Source: Mycobacterium sp. (GTDB taxonomy: Bacteria > Actinomycetota > Actinomycetes > Mycobacteriales > Mycobacteriaceae). Taken from it: 14,128 nt of DNA. The number at the start of each line of letters is the position of its first letter. Position 1 is the stretch's first letter. The position numbers and the translations under genes are program-made. Below the pieces are notes generated by a model, which was given only the letters and a program-made list of their open reading frames with translations, was not told the origin of the DNA and ran no database searches. The DNA is taken from assembly GCA_020438915.1 (NCBI GenBank), contig JAGQTR010000150.1, positions 1-14,128 of the forward strand, in the 5' to 3' direction. Below, piece after piece: positions 7,701 through 13,144 of the stretch.

Positions 7701-7795
7701 AGCTCAACACCCGCGCTGAGGACGAGCCGCAGCGTCGGGGCGGTAGCGGAGTCAGCGCGCAAGACCTGCTGCGGCGCGAGGGCCGGCTCAAGTAG
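4712..7795 (+). CDS. mmpL3: MmpL3, trehalose monomycolate transporter (RND/MMPL family)
   Basis: MmpL3 is the essential inner-membrane, proton-driven transporter that moves trehalose monomycolate to the periplasm for mycomembrane assembly, and a major drug target. The 1027-residue protein has the RND plan: TM1 (about 13-34), a first periplasmic domain (about 35-190), TM2-6, TM7 (about 404-427), a second periplasmic domain (about 428-563), TM8-12, then a cytoplasmic tail of about 280 residues. The two proton-relay Asp-Tyr pairs are intact: D259-Y260 in GIAVDYGLF and D648-Y649 in LSTDYEVFL. The GTG start has AAGGAG 6 nt upstream. The tail is Pro/Ala-rich and disordered, with a perfect tandem repeat and three TxAIP motifs (T945, T960, T980). 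From memory M. tuberculosis MmpL3 has 944 residues and M. smegmatis 1013, so the long tail resembles fast growers. The stop overlaps the convergent neighbour by 8 bp. Confidence 0.98.
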   Translation: MFAWWGRTVYQYRYIVIGVMVALCLGGGVYGISLGQHVTQSGFYDEGSESVHASVVSDKVYGRDTSGHIVAIYTAPDGKTVDDPAFKKKILDNLNEVEKNHPDQILRAIGYFKSPEVLKNMADGDKKHAFMSVQLKGDNDDVILNNYNKNVGEDGKTVKEALNIDGIEVQQAGLQPLASELTGTIGEDQRRAEIAAIPLVCVVLFFVFGGVVAAALPGLIGGLTIAGALGIMRLVAEFIPVHFFAQPVVTLMGLGIAVDYGLFMVSRFREEIAEGYDTEAAVRRTVMTSGRTVMFSAVILVASSMPLLLFPQGFLKSITYAIIASVMLAAILSITVLAAALAILGPNVDALGVRTLLRVPFFRNWKPTNWWLNWLGDRTQKTKTRAEVEKGFWGRLVNVVMKRPIAFAAPILVLMILLIIPLGQLSLGGISEKYLPPDNSVRVAQEEFDKTFPGFRTEPLTLVIESNNGEPVTDQQVAEIRNEAMSIPGFIEPENDPAKMWQERPYLDGASKDPSVRVIQNGLVVRNDAAKKINELRELSPPRGLTVSVGGTPALEQDSIHSLFDKLPLMVLLLITTTTILMFLAFGSVVLPIKAALMSALTLGSTMGILTWMFVDGHGSGLMNYTPQPLMAPMIGLIIAVIWGLSTDYEVFLVSRMVEARERGMSTAEAIRIGTATTGRLITGAALVLAVVAGAFVFSDLVMMKYLAFGLLIALLLDATIVRMFLVPSIMKLLGDDCWWAPRWMKRLQERMGLGETELPDERKRPVVREEAAHPEALVGAGGPQVAAPARALPPRDPGHPAPAAPAHPGAAGRTGPPARVNDPSAAGTTRLPGTPPRPGAPATPESSEPQEPQTTRLAIAKNAVRNVVSSAAAAVQNMQRPSGPPAPPAAATPPAPPASPAPPASPRKEREIESWLGDLRGTGGASAAGPAAPAQPPRPSAEPTRAIPDQDPAGSEPTTAIPAQPDPQTPDDDDSAEATRAIPTQRRSDVDAATDKLNTRAEDEPQRRGGSGVSAQDLLRREGRLK
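7394..7429 (+). repeat. Perfect 18-bp tandem repeat in the mmpL3 tail
   Basis: CCGGCCCCGCCGGCATCG occurs twice head to tail (7394-7411 and 7412-7429) and encodes PAPPAS twice. The unit length is a multiple of three, so changes in copy number would only lengthen or shorten the disordered tail. Confidence 0.9.
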
Positions 7796-8981
7796 CCGAA
7801 CCGGGACTCGGCTCGGGGGCGGCTGGCTCCTCGACGTCGTCGGCTTCGGCCCGCACCACCGGGCCCCCCTCGGCCTCTAGCGCTGCCTCCTCCACCGCGG
7901 GGTTGTCGGCGACCAACACCCGCGTTGCGCTATTGAGGAACGCCAGGGCGGGCACTGCGAGCAACGCGCCCGCAATGCCGGCGATCACCGCGCCGCCGGC
8001 GATGACCAGCACGATCGCCAGGGGGTGGATGGACACCGCGCGGCCCATGACCAGCGGCTGCAGCACGTGGCCTTCGAGTTGCTGCACGGCGATGATCAGC
8101 CCGAGCGTGATGAGCGCGTAGATCCAGCCCTTGGCGATGAGCGCGACGACCACCGCGACAAAGCCGGTGAGTACGGCGCCGATGAGCGGAACGAATGCGC
8201 CCATGAACACCAGCGATGCCAACGGCAACGCCAGCGGCACCCCCATGATCGCCAGGCCGACGCCGATGCCGACCGCATCGACGAACGCGACGAGAAAGGT
8301 GGCGCGGACGTATCCGATCAGCGATCGGAAGCCGGCTCGACCTGCGTCGCGCACTCGGTCCCGCACGGAGTCTGGAAAGACCCGGGTGACGAACGAGAAG
8401 ATGTTGCGGCCGCCGTGCAGCAGAAAGATCAGCGTGAACAGCACCAACAGTGCGCCGGTCACGATCTCGGTCACGGTGCCGGCCGTGGACAGCGCCCCGC
8501 TGGTCAGCTTCTCCTGATTGCCGCGCAGTGCCTCGATCACCGCGTCGCGGGCCTGGTTGATCTGTTGGGGACTGACGTGCAGCGGCCCGTCGGTCAGCCA
8601 TTTGCCGAGACCTTCGATGCTGGTGGCCATCTGAGCGACGAGCGCCGGCGCACCCTCGACGAACTGGGTGATCACAAATGCCAGCAAGCCGCCGAACAGA
8701 GCGCAGCCGCTCAGCAGCACCAGGGCCACCGCACCGCCGCGCGGCGCACCGCGCCGGTCGAGGTAGTCGACCACCGGCATCAGCAGCGCGGCCAGGATGG
8801 TGGCCAACGCCACCGGCACGAACAGAATCTCCAGCCGCAGGAATAGCCACATCAACGCCGCTATGGCGCCCAGGATCACCAGCAGTCGCCACGACCAGGC
8901 CGCGGCCTTGCGGACCAGGGGGCTCACCGATTCATCGGCGATGGAATCCAGGGCGGATCTGTTCGCGGGACCGGCTGACAT
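7788..8981 (-). CDS. AI-2E transporter / PerM-family membrane protein (Rv0205-like)
   Basis: This 397-residue polytopic membrane protein belongs to the AI-2E (TqsA/PerM/YdiK) family. Members have been linked to export of small molecules or to ion transport; the mycobacterial substrate is unknown. Hydrophobic helices occur near the N-terminus (about 30-105), an amphipathic segment with SPQQINQARDAVIEAL lies in the middle, and a helix bundle fills about 155-355. Family hallmarks are the FVPLIGAVLTG segment and QQLEGHVLQPLVMGRAV (Q300 to V316) followed by IHPLAI, the most conserved block. The tail after about 360 is acidic and Pro-rich and probably cytoplasmic. The ATG at 8981 has no Shine-Dalgarno but lies 6 nt after TACGCT, suggesting a leaderless mRNA. 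The gene converges on mmpL3 with overlapping stops and is divergent from the gene at 9059. A role in envelope lipid or precursor movement is only inferred from context. Confidence 0.92.
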   Translation of the reverse strand: MSAGPANRSALDSIADESVSPLVRKAAAWSWRLLVILGAIAALMWLFLRLEILFVPVALATILAALLMPVVDYLDRRGAPRGGAVALVLLSGCALFGGLLAFVITQFVEGAPALVAQMATSIEGLGKWLTDGPLHVSPQQINQARDAVIEALRGNQEKLTSGALSTAGTVTEIVTGALLVLFTLIFLLHGGRNIFSFVTRVFPDSVRDRVRDAGRAGFRSLIGYVRATFLVAFVDAVGIGVGLAIMGVPLALPLASLVFMGAFVPLIGAVLTGFVAVVVALIAKGWIYALITLGLIIAVQQLEGHVLQPLVMGRAVSIHPLAIVLVIAGGAVIAGIAGALLAVPALAFLNSATRVLVADNPAVEEAALEAEGGPVVRAEADDVEEPAAPEPSPGSAT

Positions 8982-8987
8982 CCCGGT

Positions 8988-8993
8988 AGCGTA
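8988..8993 (-). promoter_or_regulatory. Candidate -10 element for a leaderless transcript of the AI-2E-family gene
   Basis: Read on the minus strand this is TACGCT, matching TANNNT. Six bases separate it from the A of the ATG at 8981, which would itself be the transcription start. There is no RBS-like sequence to argue for a leader. Confidence 0.5.
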
Positions 8994-8995
8994 AC

Positions 8996-9036
8996 GGCCC
9001 AGGTAATCCTGGCCTCGGATCTGCGGATTCCAATCC
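8996..9036. promoter_or_regulatory. Two inverted repeats between divergent promoters
   Basis: The first repeat, 8996-9014, pairs GGCCCAGG with CCTGGCC around TAAT, with one unpaired base. The second, 9025-9036, pairs GGATT with AATCC around CC. The first spans the spacer and reaches the -35 area of the minus promoter; the second sits upstream of the plus promoter at about its -35. The two sequences are not alike. They may be operators for shared control, or chance in GC-rich DNA. Confidence 0.3.
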
Positions 9037-9045
9037 TTGACGGCT

Positions 9046-9051
9046 TAGTCT
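9046..9051 (+). promoter_or_regulatory. Candidate -10 element for a leaderless transcript of the YbhN-like gene
   Basis: TAGTCT matches TANNNT, and 7 nt later comes the GTG at 9059, the ideal distance for transcription to begin on the start codon. No RBS is present in the preceding 20 nt. Confidence 0.5.
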
Positions 9052-9058
9052 GTACTGC

Positions 9059-10228
9059 GTGTCTCACGACGCTCCTGCAAGCGATGCCCCGGCGGCGCCG
9101 GCCAGCCTGGATCGCCAAACCCGCGGCAAGTACTGGTGGCTGCGCTGGGTGATCATCGCGGTCGCGATCATCGTGTTGACGATCGAGTTCGCCCTGGTGC
9201 GAGACCAACTGGCCAAAGCGTGGAAAAGCCTGTATTCGGCCAACTGGCTGTGGGTGTTGGTTGCCGTCGTTGCTGCGATGGCGTCGATGCACAGCTTCGC
9301 CCAGATTCAGCGCACCCTGCTGCGTTCGGCCGGAGTCCATGTGCGGCAATGGCGTTCCGAAGCTGCGTTCTATGCGGGAAACGCGTTGTCCACCACCATG
9401 CCGGGCGGCCCGGTGTTGTCGGCCACCTTCATCTACCGCCAGCAGCGGATGTGGGGTGCCTCACCGGTGGTGGCGTCCTGGCAGCTGGTGATGTCGGGGG
9501 TGTTGCAGGTCATCGGGTTGGCGCTGCTCGGCCTGGGCGGTGCGTTCATGCTCGGCGCGAGCAAGAACCCGCTGTCGCTGATCTTCTCGCTCGGCGGTTT
9601 CGTGGCATTGGTGTTGCTGGCACAGGCCGTGGCCACCCGGCCCGAACTCATCGACGGAATCGGTGTGCGGGTGCTGTCGTGGTTCAACTCGTTGCGCGGC
9701 AAGCCCACCGATAGCGGGCTGACGAAGTGGCGGGCGACGCTGACCCAATTGGAGTCGGTGCAGCTGGGTCGTCGCGACCTCGGGACGGCGTTCAGTTGGT
9801 CGCTGTTCAATTGGATTGCCGACGTAGGGTGCCTGTTGGCCGCCTGCTACGCCACCGGCGGGCACCCGTCGATCGCCGGGGTGACGGTCGCCTATGCAGC
9901 AGCCCGCGCCGTGGGTTCGATCCCGCTGATGCCGGGCGGGCTGCTGGTGGTGGAGGCGGTCCTGGTGCCGGGCCTGGTGTCCAGTGGGATGTCGCTGGCC
10001 CCGGCGATATCGGCGATGCTGATCTACCGACTCGTCAGCTGGATCTTCATTTCCACGATCGGTTGGGTGATCTTTTTCTTCATGTTCCGCACCGAGAAAG
10101 ACATCGATCCCGACTCCAACTCAACGGTCGGCACAGCGGAATTCTCCGGTGGTTCGACAGCCACCAGGGCCGCGCTGTTCAGCCCGGACCCTGACGCTCC
10201 GCATCCGCCGTGCAGCCCCGGTCCATAG
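9059..10228 (+). CDS. YbhN / lysylphosphatidylglycerol synthase TM-domain-like membrane protein (Rv0204c-like)
   Basis: This 389-residue polytopic membrane protein is related to the flippase-type membrane domain of MprF (LPG_synthase_TM, YbhN/UPF0104 family); the substrate is unknown. After a short Ala/Pro-rich cytoplasmic start there are about seven to eight hydrophobic segments, at roughly 24-45, 61-82, 140-163, 168-192, 243-265, 272-305 and 318-346. The family motifs are GNALSTTMPGGPV (about 103-115) and SIPLMPGGLLVVEAVL, the conserved PGG-x(4)-E block of the domain. There is no C-terminal aminoacyl-transferase domain, so it is not a complete LPG synthase; the C-terminal 40 residues are polar and low-complexity. 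The GTG start appears leaderless. The stop is 19 bp before the M23 lipoprotein, suggesting one transcript for 9059-11835. A lipid-translocating role is plausible but inferred from the family. Confidence 0.9.
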   Translation: MSHDAPASDAPAAPASLDRQTRGKYWWLRWVIIAVAIIVLTIEFALVRDQLAKAWKSLYSANWLWVLVAVVAAMASMHSFAQIQRTLLRSAGVHVRQWRSEAAFYAGNALSTTMPGGPVLSATFIYRQQRMWGASPVVASWQLVMSGVLQVIGLALLGLGGAFMLGASKNPLSLIFSLGGFVALVLLAQAVATRPELIDGIGVRVLSWFNSLRGKPTDSGLTKWRATLTQLESVQLGRRDLGTAFSWSLFNWIADVGCLLAACYATGGHPSIAGVTVAYAAARAVGSIPLMPGGLLVVEAVLVPGLVSSGMSLAPAISAMLIYRLVSWIFISTIGWVIFFFMFRTEKDIDPDSNSTVGTAEFSGGSTATRAALFSPDPDAPHPPCSPGP

Positions 10229-10247
10229 CCGAAAGATCTTCCGCCCC

Positions 10248-11471
10248 ATGCGATTCCGTCCGTTGACTGCCGTTTGTTTCACCGCTGTGTTACTGACCTC
10301 CGCCTGTTCTCCGACCCAGGAAACCCCGACCAACGGCGCCACCACCACACTCTCGCCCGCGCGGGTCGGGCCGTCGGTGGCCACGCCCGTGGTGGCACGG
10401 GTGCTGGCCGCCCCCATTCCGGTGCCCGCCACCGACGGCAAAGTACACCTGGCCTACGAATTGCAGCTGACCAACACCCTGGCCCAAAGCATCACACTCT
10501 CCTCGGTCGATGTTCAGGCCGGCGACCGAACGCTGCTCAGCCTTCCTGCGGATCGTCTCGCGAACTGGACTCGGATCATCGGAACTCCAACGCCGACAAC
10601 AACTATCGGTCCGGCACAGACCGCTTTCGTGTGGCTGGATGTTGCGCTGCCGCTGGAGGAGGAAGTGCCAAGTCAGCTGATCCACCGGGTCGGCATCTCG
10701 GTGCCGGAGCCGATGCCGCCACTGATTCTCGCCTCGATGACCGAGGACGTGGCGCCGGTGACGGTGCAGAGCCGCAAGCCGGTTGTCCTCGCGCCGCCGC
10801 TGGCCGGGCCGAACTGGCTCGACGCCAACAGCTGCTGCGACATGACCGCGCACCGCATGGCACTCAACCCGATCAACGGCGAGATCTGGGCCGCCGAACG
10901 GTTCGCGATCGACTACCTGCAGCTGGGTCCCGACGGTCGGATCTTCACCGGCGACCGCACCGATGTGAACAGCTACCCGTACTTCGGTGCCGACATCCTG
11001 GCGGTCGGCGACGGTCCGGTGGTGGCCACGCTGGACGGACTGCCCGAGCAGGTCCCCGGCACCACGCCTACCGGCCTGACGCTCGAACAGTACGGTGGAA
11101 ACCACGTCGTGCAGGACCTCGGCGACGGGAATTACGCTTTCTACGCTCACCTCAAGACCGGGACGGTCCGGGTCAAGCCGGGCGACCAACTGGCCGCGGG
11201 CCAGGCGATCGGTTCGCTGGGCAACAGCGGCAACTCCGATGCACCCCACCTGCACTTCCACGTGATGAGCACACCCGACCCACTTCGCTCCGACGGTTTG
11301 CCGTTCGTGCTCTCGTCATTCCAGCTGGACTCGCGACTCATGGGCGCCACCGAAGCCCTGGAAGACCTACTCGACGGCGAACCTGCCGAGCGTCATCCGG
11401 AATTCGAGCCCCGCGACGAAAAATCCACCAGCCCACTGGTTTACGACGTGATGACCTATGCGCAACGGTGA
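10248..11471 (+). CDS. M23-family (LytM-like) lipoprotein with altered metal-site motif
   Basis: This is a predicted exported lipoprotein of 407 residues with a C-terminal M23 metallopeptidase fold, a family that usually cuts peptidoglycan cross-bridges or activates amidases. The start is the ATG at 10248: MRFRPLTAVCFTAVLLTSAC is a lipoprotein signal with Cys20 as the likely lipidated residue. An upstream in-frame extension to 10149 would destroy the signal peptide. A Thr/Pro-rich linker and a beta-rich domain (about 45-180) precede the M23 domain (about 185-345). In that domain YAHL (H301) and PHLHFH (H334, H336) are present, as is D222, but the first ligand position of the usual HxxxD is Arg218 (RFAID). 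His202 in AHRM may replace it. I recall an RFAID-type subgroup, so this may be a lineage trait. It overlaps the next gene by 14 bp. I do not expect this gene at this position in M. tuberculosis. Confidence 0.87.
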   Translation: MRFRPLTAVCFTAVLLTSACSPTQETPTNGATTTLSPARVGPSVATPVVARVLAAPIPVPATDGKVHLAYELQLTNTLAQSITLSSVDVQAGDRTLLSLPADRLANWTRIIGTPTPTTTIGPAQTAFVWLDVALPLEEEVPSQLIHRVGISVPEPMPPLILASMTEDVAPVTVQSRKPVVLAPPLAGPNWLDANSCCDMTAHRMALNPINGEIWAAERFAIDYLQLGPDGRIFTGDRTDVNSYPYFGADILAVGDGPVVATLDGLPEQVPGTTPTGLTLEQYGGNHVVQDLGDGNYAFYAHLKTGTVRVKPGDQLAAGQAIGSLGNSGNSDAPHLHFHVMSTPDPLRSDGLPFVLSSFQLDSRLMGATEALEDLLDGEPAERHPEFEPRDEKSTSPLVYDVMTYAQR

Positions 11472-11835
11472 TCGCCCGTCGGCGCGTGCCACGTTGGGGG
11501 CCCTGGCCGCCGACGTGGTGTGCGTTGTGCTGTTCTGTGCGATCGGGCGCCGCAGTCACGCCGAGGGGCTGACCGTCGGCGGCATCGCCGAGACGGCGTG
11601 GCCGTTCCTCACCGGAGCCACGCTGGGGTGGCTGCTTTCCCGCGGCTGGCGAAGTCCACCCGCACTCGTACCGACCGGCGTCACCGTGTGGGTGTGCACT
11701 GTGGCGATCGGAATGCTGTTGCGCAGAGTCACTTCCCAGGGCACCGCCACCAGCTTCATCGTGGTGGCGTCGCTGGGCACAGCGCTTCTGCTACTGGGGT
11801 GGCGCGCCGCAGCTCAGCTGATCCTCCGCCGTTAA
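11458..11835 (+). CDS. DUF3054 family small membrane protein
   Basis: This 125-residue integral membrane protein has no known function. Four hydrophobic segments are visible: about 13-30 (ADVVCVVLFCAIG), 45-62 (TAWPFLTGATLGWLL), 70-88 and 98-120. Between the first two lies GRRSHAEGL, and AIGRRSH plus TAWPFLTG are the recognisable DUF3054 blocks common in actinobacteria. The ATG at 11458 lies inside the end of the M23 gene (14-bp overlap, different frame), and no good RBS is present, so translation is probably coupled. Its tight packing behind the lipoprotein suggests related functions at the envelope, but nothing in the sequence states what it does. Confidence 0.88.
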   Translation: MRNGDRPSARATLGALAADVVCVVLFCAIGRRSHAEGLTVGGIAETAWPFLTGATLGWLLSRGWRSPPALVPTGVTVWVCTVAIGMLLRRVTSQGTATSFIVVASLGTALLLLGWRAAAQLILRR

Positions 11836-11923
11836 GCGCGCCCTCGCCGAAGCCCCGCTGCCCCGGGATGGCAGGCTCGCCTCCGCGAGCGGGCGAAGCC
11901 GCCACCCCGTTGGTGCACCGGCG
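11836..11923. terminator. Convergent gap with a possible bidirectional hairpin terminator
   Basis: Between the DUF3054 gene (plus) and the first haemophore-like gene (minus) lies GCTCGC-CTCC-GCGAGC at 11875-11890, a perfect 6-bp stem with a 4-nt loop. There is no T-run on either side, so it would be a non-canonical terminator of the kind often proposed for mycobacteria. A repeated CGAAGCC (about 11848 and 11894) flanks it. Confidence 0.4.
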
Positions 11924-12313
11924 CTACTCGGCGTCAGGTGCAAAGATCACGCCGCAGCGGTCCTTCAGGTCCGCCATCGGCTGACGGATCGCGGTGAGCT
12001 CGGCGAACACCTGGGGGTTGGCGGCTAGATAGGCATCGACATCGGCTTCGATCTGGCTCGCCGGGGCCCCGTGCAGACTGGTGAAGAACGCATTCACATC
12101 CGGGTGGGTGAACAGGTAGGTCGAGGATGCCGCCGAGACGCCGGCCTGCGTGCCGGAGAAGTCGGCCGCGGTGCAGTTCGGCGGTTGGGGTTGGGGCTGC
12201 GCCGACGCCATGGGCGCAGCACCGAGGACGCCGAACGCTACCGCGCCGGCGAGCACGCCACCGCCCAGCGCGCCAGCGACCGTCCGACGTACCGTGGGTG
12301 CCGAGAACAACAT
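11924..12313 (-). CDS. Exported haemophore-family protein, Rv0203-like (copy A)
   Basis: This 129-residue secreted protein is of the mycobacterial haemophore type, whose best-known member, Rv0203, binds haem outside the membrane and is thought to pass it to MmpL3 or MmpL11. The ATG at 12313 is chosen because AAAAAGGAG ends 5 nt upstream; a longer in-frame reading to 12370 has no support. Residues 1-38 form a signal peptide (RR followed by an Ala/Gly/Leu core, ending in ASA before a Gln/Pro stretch). The mature domain has two cysteines, C47 and C120, likely disulfide-bonded, and the family pattern YLFTHPDVNAFF, with Y66 and H70 at the same i, i+4 spacing as the Tyr59/His63 haem ligands reported for Rv0203. 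YLAANPQV and IRQPMADLKDRCG complete the family pattern. It lies downstream of paralogue B and in the Rv0203 position next to mmpL11. Confidence 0.88.
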   Translation of the reverse strand: MLFSAPTVRRTVAGALGGGVLAGAVAFGVLGAAPMASAQPQPQPPNCTAADFSGTQAGVSAASSTYLFTHPDVNAFFTSLHGAPASQIEADVDAYLAANPQVFAELTAIRQPMADLKDRCGVIFAPDAE

Positions 12314-12374
12314 GGAGACTCCTTTTTCTGAGGTAGACCGAAACCAGTGTCGGTCGCCGGTCGGGACCATCCTA
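12314..12374 (-). promoter_or_regulatory. Leader of haemophore copy A: candidate -10, hairpin and strong RBS
   Basis: On the minus strand TAGGAT (plus 12369-12374) is a candidate -10, putting the transcription start near 12362. The leader then carries a perfect inverted repeat GACCGA-(8 nt)-TCGGTC (plus 12336-12355), followed closely by AAAAAGGAG and the ATG. The hairpin could separate expression of copy A from copy B or stabilise the mRNA. Confidence 0.35.
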
Positions 12375-12419
12375 TGAAGCTAAGCAGAACGATCGCTGAG
12401 TTTCTTGCCTAGCGGTCAA

Positions 12420-12875
12420 TCAATCCTGAGAAAGGGCGGGGCCCTGCTGCTGGGCCGCCTGCACCAAACCGAGCAGCTGAGGGACGCTGACGGGCAGCTT
12501 GCACCGCCCCGCCAGCGAGGCCAGTGGCCGCTGTAGCCGTTGCATGTCCGCGGCGACGGTCGGATTGGCGTCGAAGTAGGCCTTCAGCGCGACCACCGAC
12601 TGCGGTCCGCCCTGCTGCTGCGAGATCGTCGTCAGCGCCTGGTTGGCCTCGGGATTCGCCTCCAGATAGTTGCCTGTATAGGTGGCGACCTCAGCCACGG
12701 TCTTGGCGACCTCGCTGGCCGCGCACGGGTCCGGTGCGGCACCTACCGGCGGCGTCGTGGGACCGGTGAGCACGACGCCGATAGCCAAACCCGCAGCCAG
12801 AGCAACACCGGCAGGCAGGCCGAAAACCCGCGACAGACGCCTCCCGCGCCAATTCATGAGATTGGGTGAATTCAT
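12420..12875 (-). CDS. Exported haemophore-family paralogue lacking the haem-ligand histidine (copy B)
   Basis: This 151-residue secreted protein is homologous to copy A. The ATG at 12875 follows TTAGGAG at 6-nt spacing. A basic N-terminus (RGRRLSR) and a long hydrophobic stretch (about 17-38) end near VGAA (44-47), a likely signal peptidase site. The mature domain has the same two cysteines (C51, C125) and aligns with copy A without large gaps: YLEANPEANQAL against YLFTHPDVNAFF, AYFDANPTV against AYLAANPQV, and LQRPLASLAGRC against IRQPMADLKDRC. Tyr70 is kept, but the partner histidine is Asn74, and no histidine occurs in the mature part. It also has a Gln-rich C-terminal extension (about 126-151). 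Copies A and B are 106 bp apart on one strand. Whether B binds haem is open; it may be a partner, a scaffold or a binder of something else. Confidence 0.82.
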   Translation of the reverse strand: MNSPNLMNWRGRRLSRVFGLPAGVALAAGLAIGVVLTGPTTPPVGAAPDPCAASEVAKTVAEVATYTGNYLEANPEANQALTTISQQQGGPQSVVALKAYFDANPTVAADMQRLQRPLASLAGRCKLPVSVPQLLGLVQAAQQQGPALSQD

Positions 12876-13144
12876 GACGGACTCCTAACAGTCTGCGAAC
12901 GCGGTACTGGCTCGCAAACTCGCAGCACTCTGTAATTCAGGCCCCCCGGCGGCAGAACTTTTCCGCCGCCATCCTGCCATCGAGGCTCCGGACTGGCTAA
13001 TCGGCCCGGCGAAGGCGCAGGTGTTAGACCTGCTTGAGGCATCGCCGGCGGGGTGTCACGAGGGCAGCCGGCGCACAACTGGCTGCGGTACGCTCTCGCT
13101 AGAAAGCTCCGGGGAGAAAGCGGGGAAATCCGATCCAGCAATTT
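12876..13144. promoter_or_regulatory. Divergent regulatory gap between haemophore copy B and mmpL11
   Basis: This 269-bp gap has no supported gene. It holds the RBS of copy B (AGGAG on the minus strand, about 12882-12886), a possible hairpin GGCGGC-(11 nt)-GCCGCC at 12948-12970, and a clear inverted repeat GCAGGT-GTTAG-ACCTGC at 13017-13033, a plausible operator. TACGCT at 13089-13094 is a candidate -10 for mmpL11, with a start near 13101. I found no sequence resembling the IdeR iron box. Confidence 0.45.

Noticed and set aside
9037..9042. TTGACG as a -35 element for the gene at 9059
   Set aside because: It is only 3 nt from the TAGTCT -10 candidate, and no -10-like hexamer occurs 16-18 nt downstream before the start codon, so it cannot serve as the -35 of that promoter.
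10149..10247. Longer start for the M23 lipoprotein
   Set aside because: The extension overlaps the end of the previous gene, is Arg/Pro-rich, and would bury the lipoprotein signal peptide that begins at ATG 10248.
12876..13144. Possible IdeR iron box controlling the haemophore and mmpL11 genes
   Set aside because: I looked for the TTAGGTTAGGCTAACCTAA-type dyad on both strands. Only an isolated GGCTAA half-site (about 12995) is present, which is not enough.
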